Positions 29,222-37,699 of a stretch of DNA of 64,000 bases are shown here, in pieces. A program made the position numbers and the translations under genes. Origin of the DNA: an uncultured Pedosphaera sp. (GTDB lineage Bacteria; Verrucomicrobiota; Verrucomicrobiia; Limisphaerales; Pedosphaeraceae); assembly GCA_903918755.1 (NCBI GenBank), contig CAIXFN010000093.1:1-64000 (forward strand). Reading direction: 5' to 3'. Numbering within the stretch: the stretch's first letter is position 1; each line of letters starts with the position of its first letter. The notes below the pieces were generated by a model. That model worked only from the letters and a program-made list of their open reading frames with translations. It was not told where the DNA came from and did not search any database.

Positions 29222-30720
29222 GCGGTGAGGGTATGGGCGAGCGCGGAGCGCAGGATCCGCGATTGGTCAAATTCGTCCCGGGCCAGGGTGTCCGTGATTT
29301 CGCCGCGGCTCAGCACGAGAATGCGGTCGCACAGGCCGAGCAATTCTTCCATTTCGGAGGAAATCAGCAGCACCCCCGCGCCCTGATCGGCCACCGCCTG
29401 GATGAGCCGGTAAATCTCGAACTTGGCCCCCACATCAATGCCGCGCGTGGGTTCATCCAAAATGAGCACCCGGGGCCGCGCCAGTAACCATTTTCCCAGC
29501 ACGACCTTTTGCTGGTTGCCGCCACTCAAAGTCCGGGCCGGTTGCCGGTCGGCGGCCTTGGCGGATAGTCGTACCGCCTCGCGCACGGTAGTAATTGCTC
29601 CCTGCAGACTAGTCCGATCGATTCGTCCGGTATTTCCGGAGGCGTATTGCGGGAGCACGACGAGGCCGAGGTTATCCGTCAGGGACGCGTTCAGGCACAA
29701 ACCGTCCGTGCGGCGATCTTCGGTTAGAAAGGCCATGCCCCGTTGGATGCGCTGCCGGACTTGGCCGGGGGGCAGGGGAATCCCGTCCAAGCGGATTTCG
29801 CCGCTGCTGGGTCGCTCCAACCCAAACAGGACGCGGGCCAATTCGGATCGCCCGGCGCCGAGCAGACCAGCCAGCCCCAATATTTCGCCCCGCCGCAGTT
29901 GGAACGAGATATTCCTCATGACCCCAGGTTGCGAGATTCCCCGGACTTCCAAGACCAGGTCGGTTTGCGGTTCCCCGGTGCGGGTCGGATACAATTGATC
30001 CAGTTGACGCCCCACCATCAGCGAAATCATCCGGGGGAGGGAAAATTCGGCGACCGGGCCCTGGCCGACCACCAAGCCGTCGCGCAGCACGACCAGGTCG
30101 TCGCACAAGCGGCGGACATCGGCGAGGGTATGTGAAACATAAATCATGGAGATGCCCTGCTGGCGCAATTTCTCCACAAGTTGAAACAGGCGTTCCGCTT
30201 CCCGGGTTCCCAGGGAGGTGGTTGCTTCATCGAACAGAATCAAGCGCGGCGCGGCGCCGAGCGCCCGCGCGATTTCCACCAATTGACTCTCTCCCGGAGA
30301 GAGCTGTTCCACCAGGGTGCCAGGATCCAAGTCCAGGCCAACTTCCGCAAGCAACTCGCGGGCTTCCGCCTGCAGGGCGTGCCGCTGGATAAATGGCGGG
30401 CACCAGTGCCGCGGAAATCGCGTGAGAAACAGGTTTTCCGCAATGCTCAAATTCGGGAACAGGTTTAATTCCTGGTGGATGAGCGCGACTCCCTGGTTGA
30501 GGGCTGCACCCGGTTCACGCGGCGCATAGCGTTGGCCGCCCAGCAGCATTTGCCCGGCGTCGGGTTGCACCGTCGCCGCCAGCAGGTTCATGAGCGTGGA
30601 CTTGCCGGCCCCGTTCTCCCCGATCAACCCCAGGATCGTGCCGGGACGCAGCGCGAAACTGATCGGACCCAAGGCCCGGATTCCATCATAACTCTTGGCC
30701 ACGCCTTGAAACTCAATCAT
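29218..30720 (-). CDS. ABC importer ATPase with two nucleotide-binding domains (RbsA-like)
   Basis: This 500-residue protein has two ABC domains. The first carries Walker A GENGAGKSTLMN (about 36-47), signature LSPGESQ and Walker B LILFDEAT. The second has LGAGRSELARVL in place of a strict Walker A, signature LSGGNQQK and Walker B VLILDEPT. A degenerate P-loop in the second half is normal for sugar ATPases of the RbsA/MglA type. It overlaps the following permease gene by 4 bases and energises the importer. Confidence 0.92.
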   Translation of the reverse strand: MIEFQGVAKSYDGIRALGPISFALRPGTILGLIGENGAGKSTLMNLLAATVQPDAGQMLLGGQRYAPREPGAALNQGVALIHQELNLFPNLSIAENLFLTRFPRHWCPPFIQRHALQAEARELLAEVGLDLDPGTLVEQLSPGESQLVEIARALGAAPRLILFDEATTSLGTREAERLFQLVEKLRQQGISMIYVSHTLADVRRLCDDLVVLRDGLVVGQGPVAEFSLPRMISLMVGRQLDQLYPTRTGEPQTDLVLEVRGISQPGVMRNISFQLRRGEILGLAGLLGAGRSELARVLFGLERPSSGEIRLDGIPLPPGQVRQRIQRGMAFLTEDRRTDGLCLNASLTDNLGLVVLPQYASGNTGRIDRTSLQGAITTVREAVRLSAKAADRQPARTLSGGNQQKVVLGKWLLARPRVLILDEPTRGIDVGAKFEIYRLIQAVADQGAGVLLISSEMEELLGLCDRILVLSRGEITDTLARDEFDQSRILRSALAHTLTA

Positions 30721-30734
30721 GGTCGCAATCCAAT

Positions 30735-31718
30735 TTAGTTGGCCGCCACGAGGCGATGGCGGAGTGAATCCGCCAGGGCGGCGGCCAGGATCAGGCAGCC
30801 CTTGACCATCATGATGGTGAAGTGGGACGACCCCAGCAACCCAAGGCTGTTGTCGATGAGTTTGATGAAGAGAACCCCCGCGGCGGTAGAAAGCACATTT
30901 CCGCGCCCGCCAAAGAAGCTGGCGCCACCAATCACCGAAGCGCCAATCACGTCCAATAGGAGGTAACGGCCCAGCACTGGATCGCCCGTTTCCCCCTGGC
31001 CGGTCAGCAGCACCGAGGCCAGCGCGGCGCCCAGTCCGCTCAAAACATAAGCCCCGACCAGCACCCCATCGACCGGAACCCCCGATACTCGGGCGGTTCG
31101 CGGGTTATGGCCCACGGCGTAAAGCCAGGCCCCGAAGAGTGAGCGGCGGAGGAGCCAGCCGAGCAGTCCCACCGCCAGGAGCGAAGCAGCCAAAGTGAAG
31201 GGGAGTTTTCCGCCCAGGTTGTTGAAGTCCTCGGGCAAGCCGTTGATCTTCTGGGATTGGGTGACCCAGACCGCGAAGCCGCTGAAAAACATCATGGCGG
31301 TAAGAGTTACGATAAAGGGGGGCATCCGCAGGCGGGTGATTGCCATGCCGTTGCCGCCGCCCACCACGGCGCCGATCCCGAGCATTGCCGCCACTCCGGT
31401 CACGGTCGCCAGCAGTCCGTGATTCGGCATGCGCTGCATTACCAAGGCCCCCTGCACACTCGTCGCGGCCATGATGGCGGTGACGGAAAGATCAATCCCG
31501 CCCGCGATTAAAACCACGGTCTGCCCGGCGGCGACTACGAGGAGCGGCAACGAATTGGCAAGCAGGTTGCGCAAATTCTCCGGCGTGGCAAATCCGGGAA
31601 TGAACGGGGCCAGAGCCAGAAAATAAAGCGCGCTGATCAGCAGGATGAAATAATCCGACCCCAGCAGCCGCCGCCAACGGCCAGGATGAGGGGGGGCAAT
31701 GGCGACGTCCAGGCTCAT
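30735..31718 (-). CDS. ABC importer permease (RbsC-like), first copy
   Basis: This 327-residue membrane protein shows the RbsC-type signatures GQTVVLIAGGIDLSVTAIMA and YAVGHNPRTARVSGV. The start at 31718 shares one base with the binding-protein stop (TAATG), so translation is probably coupled. It resembles the second permease in the operon, but the two differ enough to form a heterodimer. An alternative start at 31748 would overlap the binding-protein gene. Confidence 0.88.
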   Translation of the reverse strand: MSLDVAIAPPHPGRWRRLLGSDYFILLISALYFLALAPFIPGFATPENLRNLLANSLPLLVVAAGQTVVLIAGGIDLSVTAIMAATSVQGALVMQRMPNHGLLATVTGVAAMLGIGAVVGGGNGMAITRLRMPPFIVTLTAMMFFSGFAVWVTQSQKINGLPEDFNNLGGKLPFTLAASLLAVGLLGWLLRRSLFGAWLYAVGHNPRTARVSGVPVDGVLVGAYVLSGLGAALASVLLTGQGETGDPVLGRYLLLDVIGASVIGGASFFGGRGNVLSTAAGVLFIKLIDNSLGLLGSSHFTIMMVKGCLILAAALADSLRHRLVAAN

Positions 31719-32737
31719 TAACGATGCTTCTTCACATTGGCGCCCCACATTCGGGGCGCCTTTTCCTTCAGGTTTTCCTGGTCAATCACAAAGCCGGGAT
31801 CCTGGATATTACCGGTCGCGGTCTTGCCCGCCCGCTGGTCCAGCAGGGATTGAACGGCTTGTTGGGCCTCGAAATAGACGTCCTGAACTCCGGTCGCGTC
31901 CAAATAACCGTCGGTCAACATCTGGTACGCGGTCGCATCACCATCAAAGCCACCCAGAATGACATGACCTGGCTCGCCGGCCTTTTTGTATTTGCCGGCG
32001 GATTTCAGCGCGGAGACGATCGAGGGCAGCAGGAAATCCGACGACGTGAAAATGAAATCAATTTCGGGATGGGCCACCAGTCCATTCACGACCCCGGCCT
32101 GCGCCTTTTCCTGATTCCACTCGGAAGGCACCCGGGCGACGACATCCACGACGCTCTCGTTGCCCTTCACCGCCGCCTCAAAACCGTCCCGCCGGCCGAT
32201 GGCGTTCATGTCGCCCAAATCGCCCAGTATCAGCATTCCGGCATGGCGGGTGCCGGTGGTCTTCGCGCGGGCAACCAGGCTGGCCACCGTCGCCCGGCTC
32301 AGGGCCAGATTGTCGGCCACCACCGCCACCGGGGTATTGGTTCCCAGGGAGTCGCTGGGACGATTAAAGAGGACAATCGGAATCCCGGCCGCCTGGGCGG
32401 CCTTGATCATGGGAAGACACGTTTTGGCATCTTTGGGAACGAGAATGATCCCGTCCACCTTCCGCGTGATCAGGTTCTTTACCTGTTCATATTGGCGATT
32501 GGCGTCGCCGTCCGCGATTGCCTCCAGCACTCGGATCTTCCGCTGGGCTAGTTCCGTCTTGATGGCGTCCAGGCCGGCAATCCAAAACTCCGTTTGCAGG
32601 GTTTCAAAGGCCACGCCAATGGTCAACTGCTTGTCCCCGGCGGAAGCGGTCGGCCCCGCGGGAGTTGATTGCCCGCAGCCGGCGAGGGCCAAAACGGCAA
32701 GCCCGAGCAGCAAAGAGCAGGGGATGGTTTTTTTCAT
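31718..32737 (-). CDS. Sugar-binding lipoprotein of the ABC importer (probable D-apiose binding protein)
   Basis: The 339-residue protein has a lipoprotein signal with the lipobox LALAGC (Cys21). The mature part is a periplasmic-binding-protein type I fold of the ribose/galactose class, with VDGIILVPKDAKTCLP, IPIVLFNRPSD and FTSSDFLLPSIVSAL. The gene overlaps the ApnO-like gene upstream by 4 bases. Related binding proteins were used to discover the apiose pathways, so D-apiose is the most likely ligand; ribose or another pentose cannot be excluded from sequence alone. Confidence 0.85.
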   Translation of the reverse strand: MKKTIPCSLLLGLAVLALAGCGQSTPAGPTASAGDKQLTIGVAFETLQTEFWIAGLDAIKTELAQRKIRVLEAIADGDANRQYEQVKNLITRKVDGIILVPKDAKTCLPMIKAAQAAGIPIVLFNRPSDSLGTNTPVAVVADNLALSRATVASLVARAKTTGTRHAGMLILGDLGDMNAIGRRDGFEAAVKGNESVVDVVARVPSEWNQEKAQAGVVNGLVAHPEIDFIFTSSDFLLPSIVSALKSAGKYKKAGEPGHVILGGFDGDATAYQMLTDGYLDATGVQDVYFEAQQAVQSLLDQRAGKTATGNIQDPGFVIDQENLKEKAPRMWGANVKKHR

Positions 32738-33636
32738 GAGGCAGAGCTCGGAACGGCCGGAGTAATATCAGCGGGCGTCGGGGAGACGGGCGGTAAGGCG
32801 CCGCTCACAATGATCTGAACTTGTTCCGCGATGCTGGCCGGGGAGAAGACCTTCTTCCAATCCGGTTGAATGATTTGGCGTCGACCGTACTCGGCCACGA
32901 GTTTGGCACCATCGCTAAAGGGAAAATTCACCCGCTCGAAAGCAATGCCGAGGGGCACTTTGATATGACCATACATGAAATCCTCGGCCGCGGCGCGGGG
33001 CACGCCGCAACGCACCGCCTCCTCCAGGGCCTCCCGCAGCAACATAATCAGGGCGATGCCGCAAGTTTCGGCCATGGCAGGTTCCAACACCGCCATCTGG
33101 GCCACCGTCAGGCGATGAGCGCGGGTGACCGGCGCGTAAAAATTCCGGGCGAGCATTTCCCCCAGATTATAATGATCCTCGGTGCCCTGTTCCAGCGCGC
33201 AGACGATGGCGTGGGAGGCATGCGTGCCGCCGAAGAAATCGTCCCTTTCAAGCTGGCTTTCAAAATGATCGAACACGCTCGGGTGGCAGGGATGCGAAAC
33301 AAAATAGCCGAGATCCGGTCGGGCCGGCAGTTCTCCCGCGAAGATGGCGGCCGGGTCGAGCGTGATCACCAGGCTGCCCGATGGCAAACGCGGTACGACC
33401 GCCGCAGCGACTTCACCGAGCCGGCGATCGGGGAGGGCGAGGATGGCGACCTCCGCGTCATCCACGGCTGCCGCCAGACTTACCGCGAGGATACCCCGTC
33501 GCTCCAAGTTTCCCAATCCCGCCGGCCCCGTCTCCACGCAGCGGAGGGAGTAGGCGGGGTTCGGGCCCAGGTGATCCAGGATCCGGCTGCCCATTTTCCC
33601 GCCGGCGCCGATGAGGGCTATTTTAATCGGGTTCAT
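32734..33636 (-). CDS. apnO: D-apionate oxidoisomerase (ApnO-like), phosphogluconate-dehydrogenase-like
   Basis: The 300-residue protein starts with an NAD(P)-binding Rossmann motif (IGAGGKMGSR, residues 9-18). It continues with YFVSHPCHPSVFDH near residue 111 and a C-terminal helical domain of the phosphogluconate-dehydrogenase type (MAETCGIALIMLLREALEEA). D-apionate oxidoisomerases of this family convert D-apionate to 3-oxo-isoapionate by oxidation with hydroxymethyl migration. The neighbours on both sides belong to the same route. The alternative is another branched-sugar-acid dehydrogenase. Confidence 0.75.
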   Translation of the reverse strand: MNPIKIALIGAGGKMGSRILDHLGPNPAYSLRCVETGPAGLGNLERRGILAVSLAAAVDDAEVAILALPDRRLGEVAAAVVPRLPSGSLVITLDPAAIFAGELPARPDLGYFVSHPCHPSVFDHFESQLERDDFFGGTHASHAIVCALEQGTEDHYNLGEMLARNFYAPVTRAHRLTVAQMAVLEPAMAETCGIALIMLLREALEEAVRCGVPRAAAEDFMYGHIKVPLGIAFERVNFPFSDGAKLVAEYGRRQIIQPDWKKVFSPASIAEQVQIIVSGALPPVSPTPADITPAVPSSAS

Positions 33637-33648
33637 GATTCATTCCGT

Positions 33649-35061
33649 TTACCGCGACCGCCCGGGCGCCGGAAATCCTCCGGCCGCCACCTCCAGAAAG
33701 AAAGTATCCCGCCCGACCTGGCCGCCTTTGAATACAATTTCTCGCGCATGCGCCGCGCGCTCCGGCGCATGCGCCCGGCACAAGGGCGATCCGGGAGCCA
33801 TGGGGGCCACGTATTCCAACGCTTCGATTCCCAAAACCCGCGCCGCGTGCGTGCTGGTGTCACCGCCGCAAACTACCACCCGGAGGGAATTCGCCGCCGG
33901 GACAGGAATTTGCCGCAAGATGGCTTCCAGCAATTCCCCCAATTCCCCGGCCAACTTCTGGCTGAGCCGGTAGCGTCCCACGCGGGACGGCGAAGTCTGG
34001 GAGGGCGCAGTGCAATAAATAATCACGCTCCGGCCGGCGCGCAGAAATTGGTTGGCGCGTGCAACCAGGCGCTGCCGCGTCCGGGTGGCGGTGTGCGGGT
34101 TTAATAATTGGCGGGGAGTCAATCGCAGGGCCTGAAATCCCGCCCGCACCGCCAATCGGATTTGGCGACGGGTTACGGGCGAACAACTTCCGGAAATCGC
34201 CACAACCGGCACCAGACCAGTGCGTTCGCGCGATTGGTGGGGCGGTGAAACCTCACAAGGTGGCGCGATCACCCCGGAATCCTGCCAATGTCGGACCATC
34301 GCTTCGGTCAAACCGCTGGAGCCGACGCAAAAAAGCGGTTTGCGCGCCGGAGCGCAACGGGCGATGAGCCGTCCGATGGTCCGCAAATGCGCTTCCGCGA
34401 CCGCGTCAAAAAAAAGGATTCCTTTGGGATTCAATCGATCCAACTCCCGCTCCGGATCCGCGGCTTGCAGCCGGGGCAGGTCAAAGAGCCCGATGGGCAG
34501 GCGCGTCTGTCGGCGGAGGTGTACGCGCAGATCCGCCTCATCCATGGGCGTGATGGGATGGCGGGTCATCGTCGGGTGGCGGTCCAGCCGGGTGGGTTCG
34601 GAATCCAATCCCGAGCGCGCAAACAGATTGCCAAACGCCACGTACCGGCCCAGCGCGGGGGCGCCCACAACGACCGGGACGACCGGGGCCGGAAAACTGC
34701 GGTGGGCGAGTTCTATGGCCCGGCCAATGCTCCCCACCCGGGGCGAGGAGTCGAACGTCGAACAAATTTTATACTGCACCAATGGCGCCCCACTCCGCCG
34801 CAGTGCCCGGAAAACGGCGGGCAAATGGCGGTCCATTTCCCCGCGAGACCAAGTCCGGCTAGCTCCCGCCATTCCGAAAGCTTGAAGACCGCCAAATCGC
34901 GTCAAGAGTTCGGGAGTAGGTTTGGTCAGAATGATGACCGCGCGGATCCCCGCCCCGGCCAACACTTCCAAAACATCCGTGGTGCCCGTCAGATCGTCGC
35001 CATACCAGGCAAAGAGCAATGGTCGGGAAGCTCGCGGGGATGGTTTGATCAGGGAGGTCAT
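33649..35061 (-). CDS. oiaK: 3-oxo-isoapionate kinase (OiaK-like), DUF1537 four-carbon acid sugar kinase
   Basis: The 470-residue protein has the N-terminal signature AWYGDDLTGTTDVLEVLAGAG (split here as GDDLTGTTD near residue 22) and a C-terminal nucleotide-binding domain with VVCGGDTSTHAARVLGI, both typical of DUF1537 kinases. Members phosphorylate four-carbon sugar acids or, in apiose pathways, 3-oxo-isoapionate at C4. The gene overlaps the RuBisCO-like gene by 4 bases (35058-35061), a pairing known for OiaK with OiaX or OiaT. Confidence 0.82.
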   Translation of the reverse strand: MTSLIKPSPRASRPLLFAWYGDDLTGTTDVLEVLAGAGIRAVIILTKPTPELLTRFGGLQAFGMAGASRTWSRGEMDRHLPAVFRALRRSGAPLVQYKICSTFDSSPRVGSIGRAIELAHRSFPAPVVPVVVGAPALGRYVAFGNLFARSGLDSEPTRLDRHPTMTRHPITPMDEADLRVHLRRQTRLPIGLFDLPRLQAADPERELDRLNPKGILFFDAVAEAHLRTIGRLIARCAPARKPLFCVGSSGLTEAMVRHWQDSGVIAPPCEVSPPHQSRERTGLVPVVAISGSCSPVTRRQIRLAVRAGFQALRLTPRQLLNPHTATRTRQRLVARANQFLRAGRSVIIYCTAPSQTSPSRVGRYRLSQKLAGELGELLEAILRQIPVPAANSLRVVVCGGDTSTHAARVLGIEALEYVAPMAPGSPLCRAHAPERAAHAREIVFKGGQVGRDTFFLEVAAGGFPAPGRSR

Positions 35062-36332
35062 GCGGGGCCAGGTTTCCCGAAGCGGGTCAGGCTAAACTGT
35101 AGTTCCGGATGGGTGACCGCGTATTCGCTCAGGGGGATGCCTTGAACGGCCGCGTCCCAGGATTGTTGCAAAGCGCGGACACCGGCCGCGGGTCCCCGAG
35201 GATGCGCCATGATGCCACCGCCCGCCAGGTAAAGGAGGTCCAGCGTCTTGGTCCTGCGGTGAGTCTCCGGCGCCTGACCTCCCCATTGGCCGGAGGAAAC
35301 CACCGGCAGGAGCGCCTCCCCACCTCCCGGGAGCGGCTCCAGACAGGCCTGAATGCTGCGCACCACGGACTCATCCGGCTCCCAAAACTTGTTTTGCAGC
35401 CCGTTGACATGCAGGTGATCAACCCCGGCCAGTCGCCAGAATTTTTGATAAGCGGCGAACTCCATCCCTAACAGCGGATGGCGGGTGAACATTCCCCAGC
35501 CGTTGCGGTGCGCGTGGATGGGTAATTGGGAATGCCGCGCCAACCGGGCCACGGCGGAAAAGCCGACACTGTTGGCGCTGACCATGACGCACGTTCCACC
35601 GGCTGCGAGGACCGTATCGTGGTGCTGGAGCATCGTGTCCGCGTCGTCACTGATGTTGAAGGCGAACATCACCTTCCGGCCCGTGCGTTCCGCGTGTTCA
35701 TTAATGACGCGCATCACGGCGCGCACGCGGTCCGCCAGTGGGCAATGCGGGGGATCCGCCATCAATTCATCGTCCTTGATGAAATCGATGTCGGCCTCGG
35801 CCAAGTTCCGGACCAGGGCGGCGGTTTGGTCCGGGGAAAGTCCGACGCTGGGCTTAATGATGGTGCCGATGAGCGGACGCCCGAACACATTGGTGAGCCG
35901 ACGGGTCCCGGCCACCCCGAAACGCGTACCCGGATAACGGGCAAAAAAGGGCCTCGGCACCTCAAAGTCGAGTAGTTTGCAGCCGGAATGTTCCCGGAGT
36001 TCGTAAAGATTGCCACAGAGCGTGGCCAGCAGGGTGGGCAGGTTCGCTCCGATGTTGGCCGCCGGAAACGCCAGGGTGATCTCGGCCCGCTGATAGGCAC
36101 CCGGGCGTGATTCGCCCCGGGGGGATAAGGCCCCGGGGAGGCTCGGGGCGTCCACCTGACCGAGCAGCAAGACCTTTTCCACTCGCGCGCGGGCCCTTTG
36201 TTTCAATTCCTGCGTTTCGCCGGGCACCGGCAGAAACGTTCCGGAGGATTGTTCCCCGGCGATCACCTCCGCCACTTCCTCGACGGGCAAGGCGGTTTCG
36301 ATCAGATATTTGGCCAGGAAGCGGTCACTCAT
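35058..36332 (-). CDS. RuBisCO-like protein acting on 3-oxo-isoapionate 4-phosphate (OiaX or OiaT)
   Basis: The 424-residue protein has the large-subunit fold of RuBisCO. Lys160 (GTIIKPSVGLS) matches the active-site lysine. Lys186, Asp188 and Glu189 (DFIKDDE) match the carbamylated lysine and metal ligands. His275-Arg276 (IHAHRNGWG), SSGQWGG at 346-352 and the GGG at 371-373 match phosphate- and substrate-binding segments. Next to a DUF1537 kinase this points to 3-oxo-isoapionate-4-phosphate decarboxylase (OiaX) or transcarboxylase/hydrolase (OiaT), not CO2 fixation. No erythrulose-phosphate isomerase gene is nearby, which slightly favours OiaT. Confidence 0.82.
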   Translation of the reverse strand: MSDRFLAKYLIETALPVEEVAEVIAGEQSSGTFLPVPGETQELKQRARARVEKVLLLGQVDAPSLPGALSPRGESRPGAYQRAEITLAFPAANIGANLPTLLATLCGNLYELREHSGCKLLDFEVPRPFFARYPGTRFGVAGTRRLTNVFGRPLIGTIIKPSVGLSPDQTAALVRNLAEADIDFIKDDELMADPPHCPLADRVRAVMRVINEHAERTGRKVMFAFNISDDADTMLQHHDTVLAAGGTCVMVSANSVGFSAVARLARHSQLPIHAHRNGWGMFTRHPLLGMEFAAYQKFWRLAGVDHLHVNGLQNKFWEPDESVVRSIQACLEPLPGGGEALLPVVSSGQWGGQAPETHRRTKTLDLLYLAGGGIMAHPRGPAAGVRALQQSWDAAVQGIPLSEYAVTHPELQFSLTRFGKPGPA

Positions 36333-36386
36333 GATGATTGCGCCGGGCAGCGATTTCGGGGCGATGTGGCGGATGGTGGCATGGAT

Positions 36387-37409
36387 TCATTTCAGTTGCA
36401 CGACCGTGCCCGTGCGGGCGCTCTCATAGGCGGCGAAGACCAGTTCCAAGGTCCGCAAATTGTCCTCGCCCGTGGTTTCGGCCGGGCCTTCCCCGCGCAA
36501 CGCCCCCAGCAGATGCGCATTGCAATCCCGGATGCTGGCATGGACCACGGCGTAACGGGGATCCGCCCAGGCGTATTCTGGCGGAGCATGCCGTTGCGCA
36601 GTGGTGCCCTGGGCATTGGTGACCCTGATCCAGTAGTCCGGCCCGAGCGACAGGCTCCCTTCACTGCCTTCGATAAAAGCGTAGGTTTCCGGAAATCGCT
36701 CCGTTTCCGTTCGGCTCGCATAACTGAGATTCACCGTCACGGTTACGCCCGCCTTCATCGCCAGCATCACCGTGGCGACGTCCTCTCCCTGGATGGAGGG
36801 ATTGACCCGATGGGTCTGGCAATACAGACGGTCCGCCTCTCCGAAAAGAAAACGTGGAATGTCGAGGAGATGGCTGCCCAGGTCGCTGAGGATGAATTGC
36901 TTGAGTTCCCGTAATGCGGGCTGATTTTCAAAAACCGGAAAGCAGCACACGAAATCAATGCGAGCTCGAAACACCTGGCCAATCGTTCCCACTGCGAGCA
37001 GGGATTGGAGCGCCCGCAGGGGCGTTTGCCACCGCCAGTTCTCGTGCACCAAAAGCGGTATTCCCGCCCCGCGACAGGCGGCCACCATGGCGGTCGCATC
37101 CGCGAGATTGTCCGCCAGTGGTTTCTGGCAAATCACCGGCACCCGGAATTGGGCGGCCAACTCCACCAAAGGTCGGTGATATTCCGGTCCCGTGATGATA
37201 TCGACGAAATCCAGTGGGCCATCTTCGAACAACTCCACGGGGTCCGTAAAAATCTTGGTGATGCCAAACCGGTTTCCTAGATCTTCCGCCTTTCGCCGGG
37301 TGCGGTTGCACAACGCCACGCATTCCGCATCCCGCAGCTCCCGCCAGGCGGCGAGTTGAAACGCCGACCAGAATCCTGTCCCAAGGATGGCAAAACGATT
37401 AGGCCTCAT
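36387..37409 (-). CDS. D-apiose dehydrogenase candidate (ApsD-like), Gfo/Idh/MocA family
   Basis: The product (340 residues from the ATG at 37409; an ATG at 37430 adds seven) has an N-terminal Rossmann motif (FAILGTGFWSAFQL). The usual EKP signature appears as QKP (VICQKPLADN), and HENWRWQ and DLGSHLLDIPRFL are further Gfo/Idh/MocA segments. D-apiose dehydrogenases belong to this family and make D-apionolactone. The gene is first in the operon, 54 bases before the RuBisCO-like gene. Many family members act on other sugars, so the assignment rests mainly on context. Confidence 0.72.
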   Translation of the reverse strand: MRPNRFAILGTGFWSAFQLAAWRELRDAECVALCNRTRRKAEDLGNRFGITKIFTDPVELFEDGPLDFVDIITGPEYHRPLVELAAQFRVPVICQKPLADNLADATAMVAACRGAGIPLLVHENWRWQTPLRALQSLLAVGTIGQVFRARIDFVCCFPVFENQPALRELKQFILSDLGSHLLDIPRFLFGEADRLYCQTHRVNPSIQGEDVATVMLAMKAGVTVTVNLSYASRTETERFPETYAFIEGSEGSLSLGPDYWIRVTNAQGTTAQRHAPPEYAWADPRYAVVHASIRDCNAHLLGALRGEGPAETTGEDNLRTLELVFAAYESARTGTVVQLK

Positions 37410-37699
37410 CCGTGCGGTGCCCTTTGCCATGCTGGTTTCGCTGGTGCTTCACGGCCGAAAATCTACGTTCGAACCCCGCCCGGGAATAGGACAGAGTGAT
37501 AAAATCTTAGGAGGATTTTTACTCAGCGGCGGCGGGGGCTGTGCTGGCATTTTGGCCGCCCTCGCCTTCAGCCCGCGGAATTAAGCCTTTATCCGGCTTC
37601 GATATTCATTAAAGTGATCGGGACGAACGATTTGCGTAACCATGAACCAGCAGCATCAGGGCACGGTCCCCGGGGTGGATGTCGGGCGCGTGGGGTGAA
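37410..37699. promoter_or_regulatory. Divergent promoter region between the apiose operon and the pyrophosphatase gene
   Basis: About 290 bases separate the starts of two divergent genes, so both promoters must lie here. AT-rich patches such as GATAAAATCTTAGGAGGATTT around 37498 and TTAAAGTGATC around 37609 stand out from the G+C-rich surroundings. I could not assign a confident -35/-10 pair or a binding repeat for the AraC-type regulator. Confidence 0.4.

Noticed and set aside
28230-29270. N-terminal extension of the lactonase frame
   Set aside because: The extension overlaps the permease gene in another frame; the ATG at 28229 with a 4-base overlap is the natural start.
35058-36332. Genuine CO2-fixing RuBisCO
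   Set aside because: There is no small subunit or phosphoribulokinase, and the pairing with a DUF1537 kinase in a sugar operon indicates a RuBisCO-like protein.
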